A stretch of 64,000 nucleotides of DNA from Anaerocolumna sp. MB42-C2 (GTDB taxonomy: Bacteria > Bacillota > Clostridia > Lachnospirales > Lachnospiraceae), in assembly GCF_030913705.1 (NCBI RefSeq), contig NZ_CP133190.1, forward strand, positions 4,923,501 through 4,987,500, read 5' to 3'. Of the stretch, positions 52,450-61,153 are shown in pieces. Position 1 is the first letter of the stretch, and every line of letters begins with the position of its first letter. The position numbers were made by a program, and so were the translations under genes. The notes beneath the pieces are model-generated. The model was not told the DNA's origin. It did not search any database and worked only from the letters and a program-made list of their open reading frames with translations.

Positions 52450-54411
52450 TTAAAGTAAATTTTCCATGCGGTGGCGATATTCCCTCCAGACATTTTCAAA
52501 CCAGACATCAGGGCAGGGAATTTCCCGTACAGGTACATACTCGGATTGATAGTGGTTTCCGCTTTTCTGCGTTAATAAAATCATGTTGGAGCTAAGGGGC
52601 TTAAAGGGTTCAAAGGTAAAGTCAGGCAGGTAACGGTCAAGAGTTTCGCCTCCATTCTTTAAAACAAGGGAGGAGCCTATTGAGCCTGTAGTTTTTGCCG
52701 CTTTCTCCATGGCAGATAGTATTGCAATCTGGGTAATAAAAATATCGCGGGTTTTTAAAAGTTCAGGAAGTTTATTCATATCGGTTAATTTTGTATTAAT
52801 ATAAAAAGAATCCACTATTTCCTGTAGTTCTTTTAACAGAGCCATAAATTTTTCCCTGTTCCGGACGTGAGCAGCGAAAAGGCTCATCTTTTTTTTGATC
52901 TCATTTTTTTTATCAATAATCGAAAAGGCTGTATCAGTGTTGTTAACCATATATTTTATATGGTTTATCAAAGCTTTTGTTTCGGAGGCAGCCGTAATTT
53001 CAAAGCCTTCCGAGTTAAAAATATCTGCCTTCGTTGTGTATGCAATATGCTGTGCGGCGCGCATGGAACCTACCTGAGCCGAATTAAGCGCACTTCCGCC
53101 GGGGCGTCGTACACCAAAGGTTCCGGCTGCTTCTCCTGCTGCATACAGGCCTTTTATATTCGTTTCCCAATTGCTGTCTACTGCCAGCCCGCCATTATGA
53201 TGTTGTGCACATACCGAAATCTCCAGAGGTTCTTTACTTAAATCAATGCCGTGGGTTAAATATAAATCAATTGCCAGAGGATTCATCTTTTTAAGGCGTT
53301 CAATTGGTTTCGGTAATAAGGAAAGGGAATTGGACAGATAGGTAACCGCCTCCTGTCCCAGTTTATGAAACCCATCCTTAAGACAGGTTGGATCATTGCG
53401 AAAGTCCATATATACACGGCGGCCGAGGACTACGGTCTCATAATAAACGATCATATCAATTTTGGAGGAAGTTCTGATATTTTCAATAGAAAATGGCCAT
53501 TCATAACCTTTCAGGAATTCCATATCAAGTGCCTTAAAAGGATCATCAAAATAATCAGGTAAAAATTCTCTCTCATATCCATCCTGATCAACAGATATGT
53601 ATCTGGGTAATACCTGCTGATAGGTACCTGAGACATTCCAACGGAATTTAGTGGATGCCAGACCATATTGCCACTGATCCAGATTTGCTCCTTTTACCCC
53701 TGCTTCCAGGGCTATGCCGCTCATTCCGGTCTGACTGCGTGGATAGACTGAGTTCAGGTAACATCCGGCCGGTCCGCCTGTTGCAAGAATAACATGCCTG
53801 GCTTTTACAAGAGTGATACCCATGGAGGAAGTGTTGATTGCATTCTGGTTCAGACAAATTAAACCCTCAATATGATTATTCCACACCAGCAGCTTTATTG
53901 CCATATAGCGGTTTAAAATTCGGATTCCTTTTTGCCTGACCGAACGTTCCAGGCATTCAGTCATATATTTACTGGTCAGAGGTCCCGCACTGGTTGCCCT
54001 TTGACGGGGATCATGATCGGTTTTGTATCCTGCATATTCACCATATTCATTAGTAGGAAACGGTACCTTTAAATTGGCCAGTTTGATAAAGCAGCGGACA
54101 GAATTGGCAGCTTCTGCCAGTGCATTATCCCCATTAACATAACCGCCGGAAAATAAATCTGAAGCCATCTGTCTGACACTGTCGGCTTCATCTGACGCCA
54201 GAGATAATTTATAATAAGTCTGCTTATCACTTCCGGTATTACGGCTGGTACCCATGTTGATCCCCTCAGTTAGAACGGCAATATCTTTCCGCTCCAAATC
54301 ATAAAGCCAGTCTGCCGCATTAAAACCCGCACAGCCGCTTCCTATGATAGCGGTATCAAGAGAAATAACAGGAATATGGATTCCGTCAATGGATAAGATT
54401 GTATCTTTCAT
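52450..54411 (-). CDS. FAD-dependent oxidoreductase, fumarate reductase/SdhA-like
   Basis: A 653-residue soluble flavoprotein of the SdhA/L-aspartate-oxidase group. The Rossmann motif is AIIGSGCAGFNAADWL; the FAD covalent-type region reads GTSRNTGSDKQTYYK. ILATGGPAGCYL, AQHHNGGLAVDSNW and GLYAAGEAAGTFGVRRPGGSALNSAQVGS are typical. The start at 54411 is chosen because earlier ATGs lie in a palindrome. It is the third gene of the OYE-SDR-flavoprotein operon. It probably reduces or oxidises a C=C or C-O group; the substrate is unknown. Confidence 0.85.
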   Translation of the reverse strand: MKDTILSIDGIHIPVISLDTAIIGSGCAGFNAADWLYDLERKDIAVLTEGINMGTSRNTGSDKQTYYKLSLASDEADSVRQMASDLFSGGYVNGDNALAEAANSVRCFIKLANLKVPFPTNEYGEYAGYKTDHDPRQRATSAGPLTSKYMTECLERSVRQKGIRILNRYMAIKLLVWNNHIEGLICLNQNAINTSSMGITLVKARHVILATGGPAGCYLNSVYPRSQTGMSGIALEAGVKGANLDQWQYGLASTKFRWNVSGTYQQVLPRYISVDQDGYEREFLPDYFDDPFKALDMEFLKGYEWPFSIENIRTSSKIDMIVYYETVVLGRRVYMDFRNDPTCLKDGFHKLGQEAVTYLSNSLSLLPKPIERLKKMNPLAIDLYLTHGIDLSKEPLEISVCAQHHNGGLAVDSNWETNIKGLYAAGEAAGTFGVRRPGGSALNSAQVGSMRAAQHIAYTTKADIFNSEGFEITAASETKALINHIKYMVNNTDTAFSIIDKKNEIKKKMSLFAAHVRNREKFMALLKELQEIVDSFYINTKLTDMNKLPELLKTRDIFITQIAILSAMEKAAKTTGSIGSSLVLKNGGETLDRYLPDFTFEPFKPLSSNMILLTQKSGNHYQSEYVPVREIPCPDVWFENVWREYRHRMENLL

Positions 54412-54426
54412 TTTAACACCCATTGC

Positions 54427-54454
54427 GTAACACATCTGTTTACAGATGTGTTAC
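54427..54454. repeat. Perfect palindrome before flavoprotein gene, shared with 3892-3919
   Basis: GTAACACATCTGT and ACAGATGTGTTAC are perfect 13-bp arms with a two-base centre. On the minus strand it is followed by GCAATGGGTG and ATG (54411). The copy before the EFR1 gene has the same order, including CAATGGGG. Confidence 0.75.
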
Positions 54455-54529
54455 TGCCACAAATAAAAGTATGAAAGAATCAATATGTGGCATTCCTTTC
54501 AGTTATTATATTTTGGACTTCTGGTATAG

Positions 54530-55306
54530 TCAAAGCCTGCGTATGTGGAAGCCGCCGTCCGCATTCAGAACCTGACCGGTTGCAAAATCAAGATTTCCGC
54601 TTTCAATTGCAAGAACACAATCGGCCACATCTTGCGGTAAACCGAATCTCTTAATAGGTGTAATTCCATCTGCTATGAGAGTTTCATATTTACTTTTTAC
54701 TCCGGCAGTCATATCGGTCAGAATGATTCCGGGACGGATTTCAAACACGGGAATACCATACTCTGCCAGCCGGTCGGCGAAAAGAGATGTCACCATTGAG
54801 ATTCCCGCTTTACTTATGCAATATTCACCCCGGTTGGTAGAAGAAGTATAAGATGAAATGGATGCAATGTTAATAATACGGGGGGTATAATTTATAAGTT
54901 CTTTCTTTTTTAATTCAATCATTTCATTTGCAACGGCCTGGCACATAAAAAAGGTACCTTTTAAATTAGTATCCATAACAAAATCATAATTTTCTTCTGT
55001 AGTTTTAAGAAGATCCATACGTTTACGAGGGGCGGTGCCCGCATTATTAACAAACACGTCCAAACGTCCGTAACGATCCAGGATAGTATGGACAAAATGC
55101 AACCGTTCACTGCTGCTTTTGATATCACATCGTATATAACTTACTTCGGTTTCTAATTTACGTAAACTTTCTAATACTTCTTCAGTTTCCTGTTCCATTG
55201 CAGTTCCCGATATGATTATCCGATAACCTTTTCTGGCCAGTGCAGTTGCGATTGCAAGGCCGATACCCCTGCGGGAACCGGTTACTGCCGCTACTTTTTC
55301 CATCAT
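54530..55306 (-). CDS. Short-chain dehydrogenase/reductase
   Basis: A 258-residue classical SDR. NAD(P) motif TGSRRGIG (9-16; the Arg pair favours NADP), NNAG (87-90), Ser149/151 and YxxxK at Tyr162/Lys166, with IRPGIILTDMT. The C-terminus reads DFATGQVLNADGGFHIRRL. It oxidises or reduces a hydroxyl/ketone. It is the middle gene of the operon 56715-52450, between the OYE enzyme and the flavoprotein, so all three likely act on one substrate. FabG homologues are similar, but no fab genes are near. Confidence 0.88.
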   Translation of the reverse strand: MMEKVAAVTGSRRGIGLAIATALARKGYRIIISGTAMEQETEEVLESLRKLETEVSYIRCDIKSSSERLHFVHTILDRYGRLDVFVNNAGTAPRKRMDLLKTTEENYDFVMDTNLKGTFFMCQAVANEMIELKKKELINYTPRIINIASISSYTSSTNRGEYCISKAGISMVTSLFADRLAEYGIPVFEIRPGIILTDMTAGVKSKYETLIADGITPIKRFGLPQDVADCVLAIESGNLDFATGQVLNADGGFHIRRL

Positions 55307-55374
55307 ATTAATACCTGTTTATTCCTTTCTGAATTCTATTTCAACTCTATACCGTTTGTTTTAATTAAAAGGGT

Positions 55375-56715
55375 TTAATGGTCCTTTTCAATTTTCATTA
55401 CATCCCGTTTATAAATCGGAAGATAAACCTCACTGTCTCGAATAACACATCCTGCGGTACTGCCTGCCCGCATAAGCTGAGAACATTTACTGCAGGTGAT
55501 GCAGCATTTATTTCCGTCTAAATGGCTGTACTTAAGTATGTCCTTAGCAAAATCGGGATAAGCGAAAGCCTCCCGGCCAAAACCAGCAATATCGGCTTGG
55601 CCGGTTTTTAACATACCCGCAGCTAGATTTAGTGAAAATTGTCTCAGATAAGAGGTGCCGGAACTGATAACCGTAAGCTGGGGTAGAGATTGCTTTATTT
55701 CACCTATACAGCTGCACATTCTTGCAACTCCCTCAAGCGGATGCTCCTCCGGTTCATAGGGTCCGACATCAAAAGGACGGTTTACATGAGGGTTAGCATA
55801 AGGATTCCCCAGTGTTAAATTAAGAAGTTGTACACCGTTTTCCTCATAGAGAAGTCTGACCAACTCCATAGATTCAGACATATCAGGAATTAAACCGCCG
55901 TCTTTTTGTACACCAAAGCCATACGGATAAGGGAAACCGTCATAGATGTTCAAACGGGAGGTTACAACAAATGAAGAAGAAACTGCTGATTTTGCTGCCG
56001 CTATGGATTCTCTTAAGAGGCGGGTACGGTTTAGAAAACTTCCGCCGTAACTACCTGCCCTATTATAAGCGGACAGTAATTCAGAGATAAGATACCGGTG
56101 GCAGGCTTTTATATCCACTCCGTCAAACCCGACCTCCTTGACGAGCTTGGCAAAAGCCGCATATTGTTCGGTAAGATTTTTCAGATAATCATCCGATACA
56201 ATACAGGATTCATCCAGTGGGTGTTCTTTCTCAAGAACCGGGTTTTGGTATGCTATCACCGGGGATGGGGTTCCGTTTGGTTTCGAATATCTTCCCGAAT
56301 GGGTTGCCTGCATGATTAAGAGCGGTTCAAAACCATTTTCTTTTAAGGAGGTTTCCCGTATAGTTTCTATCAGGGATTTGAAAGAATCCCGATTTTTTTC
56401 AGTGAGCATAAGCTGTCTGGGATTTGCCCGTCCTTCGGGGACTACTGCGACTGCCTCCACCCATATTATTCCAGCTCCGCTTTCCGCAAATCGTTTATAA
56501 CGGCGAGTGGTAAGGGTATCAGGCCGTCCGTCCGCGGTTCCGTCGCAGCCCTCCATAGGTTGTATTGCTAAACGGTTATTGATTTTGTATCCATTAATAT
56601 GAATAGGCTGATTTAACACTTCTGTATTCGAAGAAAGAGGAAGATCTATTTTCAGCTCTTTTGCCTTTTCCTTTACTTCTTTTAAGGAAGAGTAGTGAAA
56701 TTTTTCATGTTGCAC
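55375..56715 (-). CDS. Old Yellow Enzyme-type NADH:flavin oxidoreductase
   Basis: A 446-residue FMN TIM-barrel enzyme. The GTG start follows GAGGTGA. Segments: NNRLAIQPMEGCDGTADGRPDTLTTRRYKRFAESGAGIIWVEAVAV, QATHSGRYSKPNG, GFDGVDIKACHRYLISELLSAYNRAGSYGG. The C-terminus has Cys404/405, 408, 411 and 423 (CCITCSKC, x11, C), an iron-sulfur motif as in 2-enoate/2,4-dienoyl-CoA reductases, but the C-terminal NAD/FAD domains of those enzymes are absent. First gene of the operon. It likely reduces an activated C=C bond. Confidence 0.88.
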   Translation of the reverse strand: MQHEKFHYSSLKEVKEKAKELKIDLPLSSNTEVLNQPIHINGYKINNRLAIQPMEGCDGTADGRPDTLTTRRYKRFAESGAGIIWVEAVAVVPEGRANPRQLMLTEKNRDSFKSLIETIRETSLKENGFEPLLIMQATHSGRYSKPNGTPSPVIAYQNPVLEKEHPLDESCIVSDDYLKNLTEQYAAFAKLVKEVGFDGVDIKACHRYLISELLSAYNRAGSYGGSFLNRTRLLRESIAAAKSAVSSSFVVTSRLNIYDGFPYPYGFGVQKDGGLIPDMSESMELVRLLYEENGVQLLNLTLGNPYANPHVNRPFDVGPYEPEEHPLEGVARMCSCIGEIKQSLPQLTVISSGTSYLRQFSLNLAAGMLKTGQADIAGFGREAFAYPDFAKDILKYSHLDGNKCCITCSKCSQLMRAGSTAGCVIRDSEVYLPIYKRDVMKIEKDH

Positions 56716-56762
56716 TTATATCACCTCGTTTATGTTATTTTGTTTATAATGATAGAGATTGA

Positions 56763-56860
56763 ACTTTCAAGTCAGCCTCTAAATAGCGGGGAAATCAAGC
56801 CGGCTGGTATGATTTTGCCAGAGTCTTGACAAATTATTTTGTGAAACCTTTTTGATACTC
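56763..56860. mobile_element. Non-coding inverted-repeat (MITE-like) element, copy 3, truncated
   Basis: This stretch matches the reverse complement of copy 1 (23411-23684) in order: CAAG..GCCTCTAA, the AAATCAAGCC/GGCTGG palindrome, GATTTTGCCAGAGTCTTGACAAA, then GTGA-ACC-TTTTGATAC. Internal parts are deleted. The GATAC end is 8 nt before TATAAT (56867-56872), as 8 nt before TATATT at copy 1. Confidence 0.65.
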
Positions 56861-56866
56861 GCACCA

Positions 56867-56872
56867 TATAAT
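56867..56872 (+). promoter_or_regulatory. -10 box of isomerase gene beside repeat element
   Basis: TATAAT lies 8 nt after the GATAC end of copy 3. The -35 match within the element is poor (GAAACC/AAACCT). It faces the gene at 57067. Confidence 0.4.
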
Positions 56873-57066
56873 AATTATAACATCCATATAAAGTTTCACA
56901 TCCGGAAATCATGCGGTAAAATATGCGTTTTTTGCACAATACCTTGTAAGAATATCCCAGCATGTAAATAATGTGATAAAATGAAGTAAGCAAGAAACGT
57001 ATGACATTGTTAAGGAACCCAAAACTGTTAGAAAATCACAAAATGTGCAAAGAAAGAGAGAAAAAG

Positions 57067-57807
57067 ATGACAGGATTAACATCAGTAACATTTCGCCAGA
57101 AAAAAGCAGAAGAAATTGTTGTCTTAGCGGCGGCGTCCGGACTTGATGGCATAGAGTGGGGAGGAGATATCCATGTGCCTGCGGGAGACAGGGAGGCAGC
57201 GAGAAATGCAGCTTATTTGACGCAGTCGGCAGGATTAAAAGTATTATCCTACGGCAGTTATTACCGGTTAAATCAGAAGGAGGATTTTACTCAAGTGCTT
57301 GAGACTGCCTATGAATTGGGAGCACCTAATATACGTATCTGGGCAGGTGAACTTTCACCGAAGAATGCAGACCGGACAGTCTATTTAAATGCGGAAAAAG
57401 AACTTTGCTTGCTATGTACTAAGGCGCAAAACTACGGAATACAGGTAAGTTTAGAATATCATCGGAATACACTCACAGAAACTGCCGAAAGTACATTAAA
57501 ACTTATTAAACTTGCATCCTGTAAAAACCTTCGCTGCTATTGGCAGCCGAATCCAGATATCTCACATAAGGAGAATTTAAGGGAACTTCTTATGGTAAAA
57601 CCATACCTGTCTAATATACATACATTTCACTGGAAAGACAATAATATCCGCTATCCCCTCATAGAGGGGCATTCCGAATGGCTTGATTATATCCGTATAG
57701 CAGATCTGAAACCGGATATCAGTGCCTATATCCTGGAGTTTGTAAAGGATGACAGGATAGATAATTTTAGGGAAGATGCAAAAGAACTTATAGAACTTCT
57801 TTCCTAA
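57067..57807 (+). CDS. Sugar phosphate isomerase/epimerase-like TIM-barrel protein
   Basis: A 246-residue AP-endonuclease-2-fold protein of the sugar isomerase/epimerase group. MTGLTSVTFRQKKAEEIVVLAAASGLDGIEWGGDIHVP is the first strand-helix unit. ELGAPNIRIWAGE, VSLEYHRNTLTETAEST and NIHTFHWKDN supply the probable Glu, Asp and His metal ligands. The start at 57067 is preferred (AAAGAGAG upstream). Its 3' end overlaps the convergent AraC gene by 20 bp. It is probably part of the catabolic island around it; the substrate is unknown. Confidence 0.82.
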   Translation: MTGLTSVTFRQKKAEEIVVLAAASGLDGIEWGGDIHVPAGDREAARNAAYLTQSAGLKVLSYGSYYRLNQKEDFTQVLETAYELGAPNIRIWAGELSPKNADRTVYLNAEKELCLLCTKAQNYGIQVSLEYHRNTLTETAESTLKLIKLASCKNLRCYWQPNPDISHKENLRELLMVKPYLSNIHTFHWKDNNIRYPLIEGHSEWLDYIRIADLKPDISAYILEFVKDDRIDNFREDAKELIELLS

Positions 57808-58642
57808 GTTTAAATTTCTTCCTGTATTGAAGGGGAGAACAGTCCTGGTTCTCCCTGAAAATCCGTATAAAGTGATTGATATCCTGATACCCTGCTCCGC
57901 TGCAGACATCGGATATAGGAAGTTCGGTGTTTCGTAATAATTTTTTTGCTTCATTTAAACGGTATAAAGTAAGATATTGTTTAAAGCCATAGCCTGTCAG
58001 TTCTTTAAATACACGGGATAAGTAATACTTACTGATAAAATATTTCTTGGCCATTTCTTCCAGGGTAATCTTATTTTTATAATCCAGTGCAATGTCTTTC
58101 TGCAATGAAAGTACAATTTGAACAGTTAATTTATCTCTTTTATGAGGAAAAACGGAACTGTTGCCTCGATATAATTCCAACAGAATCTCAGCGGTATACA
58201 TAGCTGTCCGCATCTCCCAAAAAGCCTTTTTTTGTGCACATTCCAGAACCGCTTTATCAAAACAGACGGTAAGCTTGTCGGCTAGCTCCTGTTCCAGAGG
58301 AATCACATGGTCAAATTTTTCCGGCCTTTGCATTAATAAAGAAAGCAGGATTGGTTCGGATATCACAAGCAGACTTAATTCCGCGGTGATGTTCAGGACA
58401 TACCGACAATAGGGCACCTCTTTGATAGATAATTCATGTTCTTCCAAATCGCTTATTACAACGAGAGAATTAGCTTCTGCAATTTTTTTTGCACCATTGA
58501 TTATAAACTCAGCGCTTCCGTTCCTTACAAGAATCAGCTCATGATTACAATGAAAATGATGACCTAGACGACCTCTGTTAAAACTTTTCTCATAATAGGC
58601 ATCAACTGATGTTAAAGATTTTAAGTGTTTGATTTCTTCCAT
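57788..58642 (-). CDS. AraC family regulator with cupin domain
   Basis: A 284-residue activator. An N-terminal AraC cupin (about 15-150; HHFHCNHELILVRNGSAEFIING) senses a sugar-like effector. The C-terminal DNA-binding domain contains TLEEMAKKYFISKYYLSRVFKELTGYGFKQYL and ISDVCSGAGYQDINHFIRIFRENQDCSPLQYRK. GAGGTGA precedes its ATG, 13 bp after the stop of the next AraC gene, so the two form one minus-strand operon. Confidence 0.9.
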   Translation of the reverse strand: MEEIKHLKSLTSVDAYYEKSFNRGRLGHHFHCNHELILVRNGSAEFIINGAKKIAEANSLVVISDLEEHELSIKEVPYCRYVLNITAELSLLVISEPILLSLLMQRPEKFDHVIPLEQELADKLTVCFDKAVLECAQKKAFWEMRTAMYTAEILLELYRGNSSVFPHKRDKLTVQIVLSLQKDIALDYKNKITLEEMAKKYFISKYYLSRVFKELTGYGFKQYLTLYRLNEAKKLLRNTELPISDVCSGAGYQDINHFIRIFRENQDCSPLQYRKKFKLRKEVL

Positions 58643-58655
58643 ATTTTATTTCACC

Positions 58656-60944
58656 TCATATTGTAAATTGGCTCCGCCATTTTCCAGGAGAAACCCCATA
58701 TTTTCTTTTAAAGGCTTTGTAGAAAGTATTAACGGAATTAAACCCAACCAGAGCAGGAATTTCGTTAATATCCACGCTGCTTCGCAAGAGTTCCTCAACT
58801 TTTGCAAAACGGAGCTGTTCAATGAATTCACCAAGACTTTTACCCGTAAGACTTTTTATGATAGTAAATACATATTTCTCAGATATATAAAATTTATCAC
58901 CGATTGTCATAGCGCATAGTTTACTGTCGGTGTAATTGTTTTTAATAAAATTGATTATTTCCTCTTTCTGTTTCAAATCTTCTTCACATTGATGCGTCGT
59001 TTTATGACTGCATAAATCAATACAAGGCTTATAAAAGGAAGAAAACAGTTCCACAACACCCATATCTTTGGAATACTCAGGCAGTTCAATAACCTCATCT
59101 GCATTCAGTATATCATAGGAGGCGCTTTCCAGTGTGTTACGCATTACATAAAAGGATTGGCAGATATCAGTTTCTGTTAGGAGACAGGGCTTAGAGAGGT
59201 TTCTTATAAGCAGATTAAAGTCTTCTTCTACATATAACGGATCTCCAATCAACAAAATCTCGTACAATCTCTGTGCGGTTTTATTTCCTAAAAACATATT
59301 GTTACGGTTCTTTTTCCTGTCAAACCAGGTATGTACCGGTTCTTTTATATGGGACAGTCGTAAGGCATCCTGTGCATTGGTGCTGCTAACAACAACTTGT
59401 TTTATTCCGTAAGCTATGGTTCCGATTCCGGTTATGATTTCTACACCGCAGGATTCCTGTATGGAAGCGGTCACTTTATTAAAATATTGGGAGAAAGCTC
59501 CGGGATCGCTTCTGCTTTCTTCGGGGAGATTGAAAATAATACTTATTTTAGGAATTTCCCCACTGTAAAAATACATGGGAAAATTGATCTCTTTTGATAG
59601 AAGCTCACGCAACAGTGCATTTATCTTAGTAGTGGTATCCAGTTCCTTACCTGACTGTGGGGCTTGTTCGATTTTAAGAAGACATACCAGAAAATAATCA
59701 CTGTTAAACTGAAACACAGCTTTACATTTTTCTTCATCTTCACGGGTAAGGATTTTACCGTTTAACATCCGGTCCAGGAGATTATTGTATATAGAATTAC
59801 TCATAAGTCTTAATTCTTCTTCGTAACGTTTGCTTTTGTTGTCTAAAGATAATATGATTTCAGAAATATAGCGGTATTCATTTCGTTCACCGGTGGGAAA
59901 GGTTATAACTTTCTGTATGGATTCTATCATCTTTTTAACCGGAAAGTATTGATAATAAGCCAGTACTATGGAGGCCAAAATACAAATTACAAGAATAAGT
60001 ACAGAGTATAAAACAATAAAGTAGTATACGGAGCTTACTTTCTCCTTAAAATAACTATCAGGAATACCAATAACGGCTCTTATCCCATTCTCTGTATTCT
60101 CTGCTTTCATAACTGTATAAGATTTGCCGTTTACCGTTAGTGTATTAATATCCTGAGGAAGAGTAAGGGCTTTGCCGGAATAATTTTTATTAAGGGCAAT
60201 CATACCACTTCGGTCCGTGAGATAGATAAAACTATTATCTATTAGTTCATTCGTACCGAAGTTTAAAAAGAAGTCGTCATAAGCCAACATAAATACAGTT
60301 ACACTTGTTACTTTAAAAGTTGCCTGGCTCAGGGACGGCACTGCGATATGGATCGTATTTTGCATTGCCTGGTTGGTACGGGGTACAAAAGTCCAGTTAG
60401 CCTGACCATTATGTATAAATTTAAAAGGCTTTTGAGTGTTAAAAACCATTTCAATCCATTTTTTTTCAGAAATCCCCTCTATTTTATAATAGTCATTGTA
60501 TATCTGCGATCTGTCTGCACTTGTTAACGACTTGGAGAGAAATAGGTTATTATTCTTAAACAGGGTATAAGCGTTTTTTACCATATTGTCAGAGGATAAT
60601 ACATTTACCATAAAATTCTGTGCTTTCATCAGTGACATGTAATCTCTAGGCCCCATTGACCCCTGTATTATAGAAAGCCTAGCAGTATCTTGTTCGCGGG
60701 AGATTGCATCCGCAATATTAACCAGATTATTTAATATTCCGTTTGTTCTGGTGAGCCCGGTTTCAAATCCTCTGTATGCTTCATGAATTGCATTTTCTTT
60801 AGTTGAATTCAATGCAACAGCATAGATAGGGATAAAAGCCAAAGATATTACACAGGAAAATATTAAATATTTAGACAGGTACCGAAAGAATCTTTTGTGA
60901 TTACTCTTTCCTTTGACATCTCGTGAAAATAAACATAATTTCAT
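58656..60944 (-). CDS. Membrane-bound AraC family regulator (Cache-type)
   Basis: A 762-residue transmembrane regulator. Helix 1 (about 25-45) and helix 2 (about 300-325, YFIVLYSVLILVICILASIVLAYY) flank an extracellular Cache-like sensor. A cytoplasmic GGDEF-unrelated middle region and a C-terminal AraC domain (TIGDKFYISEKYVFTIIKSLTGKSLGEFI, INEIPALVGFNSVNTFYKAFKRKYG) follow. The start (near 60944) has GGGGGAG; an upstream TTG at 61010 is unlikely. It is divergent from the LplA-type binding protein gene at 61154, a pairing known from Paenibacillus and Lachnospiraceae sugar loci. Confidence 0.88.
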   Translation of the reverse strand: MKLCLFSRDVKGKSNHKRFFRYLSKYLIFSCVISLAFIPIYAVALNSTKENAIHEAYRGFETGLTRTNGILNNLVNIADAISREQDTARLSIIQGSMGPRDYMSLMKAQNFMVNVLSSDNMVKNAYTLFKNNNLFLSKSLTSADRSQIYNDYYKIEGISEKKWIEMVFNTQKPFKFIHNGQANWTFVPRTNQAMQNTIHIAVPSLSQATFKVTSVTVFMLAYDDFFLNFGTNELIDNSFIYLTDRSGMIALNKNYSGKALTLPQDINTLTVNGKSYTVMKAENTENGIRAVIGIPDSYFKEKVSSVYYFIVLYSVLILVICILASIVLAYYQYFPVKKMIESIQKVITFPTGERNEYRYISEIILSLDNKSKRYEEELRLMSNSIYNNLLDRMLNGKILTREDEEKCKAVFQFNSDYFLVCLLKIEQAPQSGKELDTTTKINALLRELLSKEINFPMYFYSGEIPKISIIFNLPEESRSDPGAFSQYFNKVTASIQESCGVEIITGIGTIAYGIKQVVVSSTNAQDALRLSHIKEPVHTWFDRKKNRNNMFLGNKTAQRLYEILLIGDPLYVEEDFNLLIRNLSKPCLLTETDICQSFYVMRNTLESASYDILNADEVIELPEYSKDMGVVELFSSFYKPCIDLCSHKTTHQCEEDLKQKEEIINFIKNNYTDSKLCAMTIGDKFYISEKYVFTIIKSLTGKSLGEFIEQLRFAKVEELLRSSVDINEIPALVGFNSVNTFYKAFKRKYGVSPGKWRSQFTI

Positions 60945-61153
60945 GATTTCTCCCCCATAAAAGCTCAATAGTTTATGGCATATTATATAATAATACGTGA
61001 GACATGACAATGATTTTCAAACAATTTCTCTAATATCCAATGAAATCTCTAACTGTATTCCAATGTTTTTCTGATAATCAAATTTACAGCTTTTTCAAAT
61101 TATAATACCATGGAACTGTCACATCACAACATTTTTGAAAGGAGTTTTATGAA

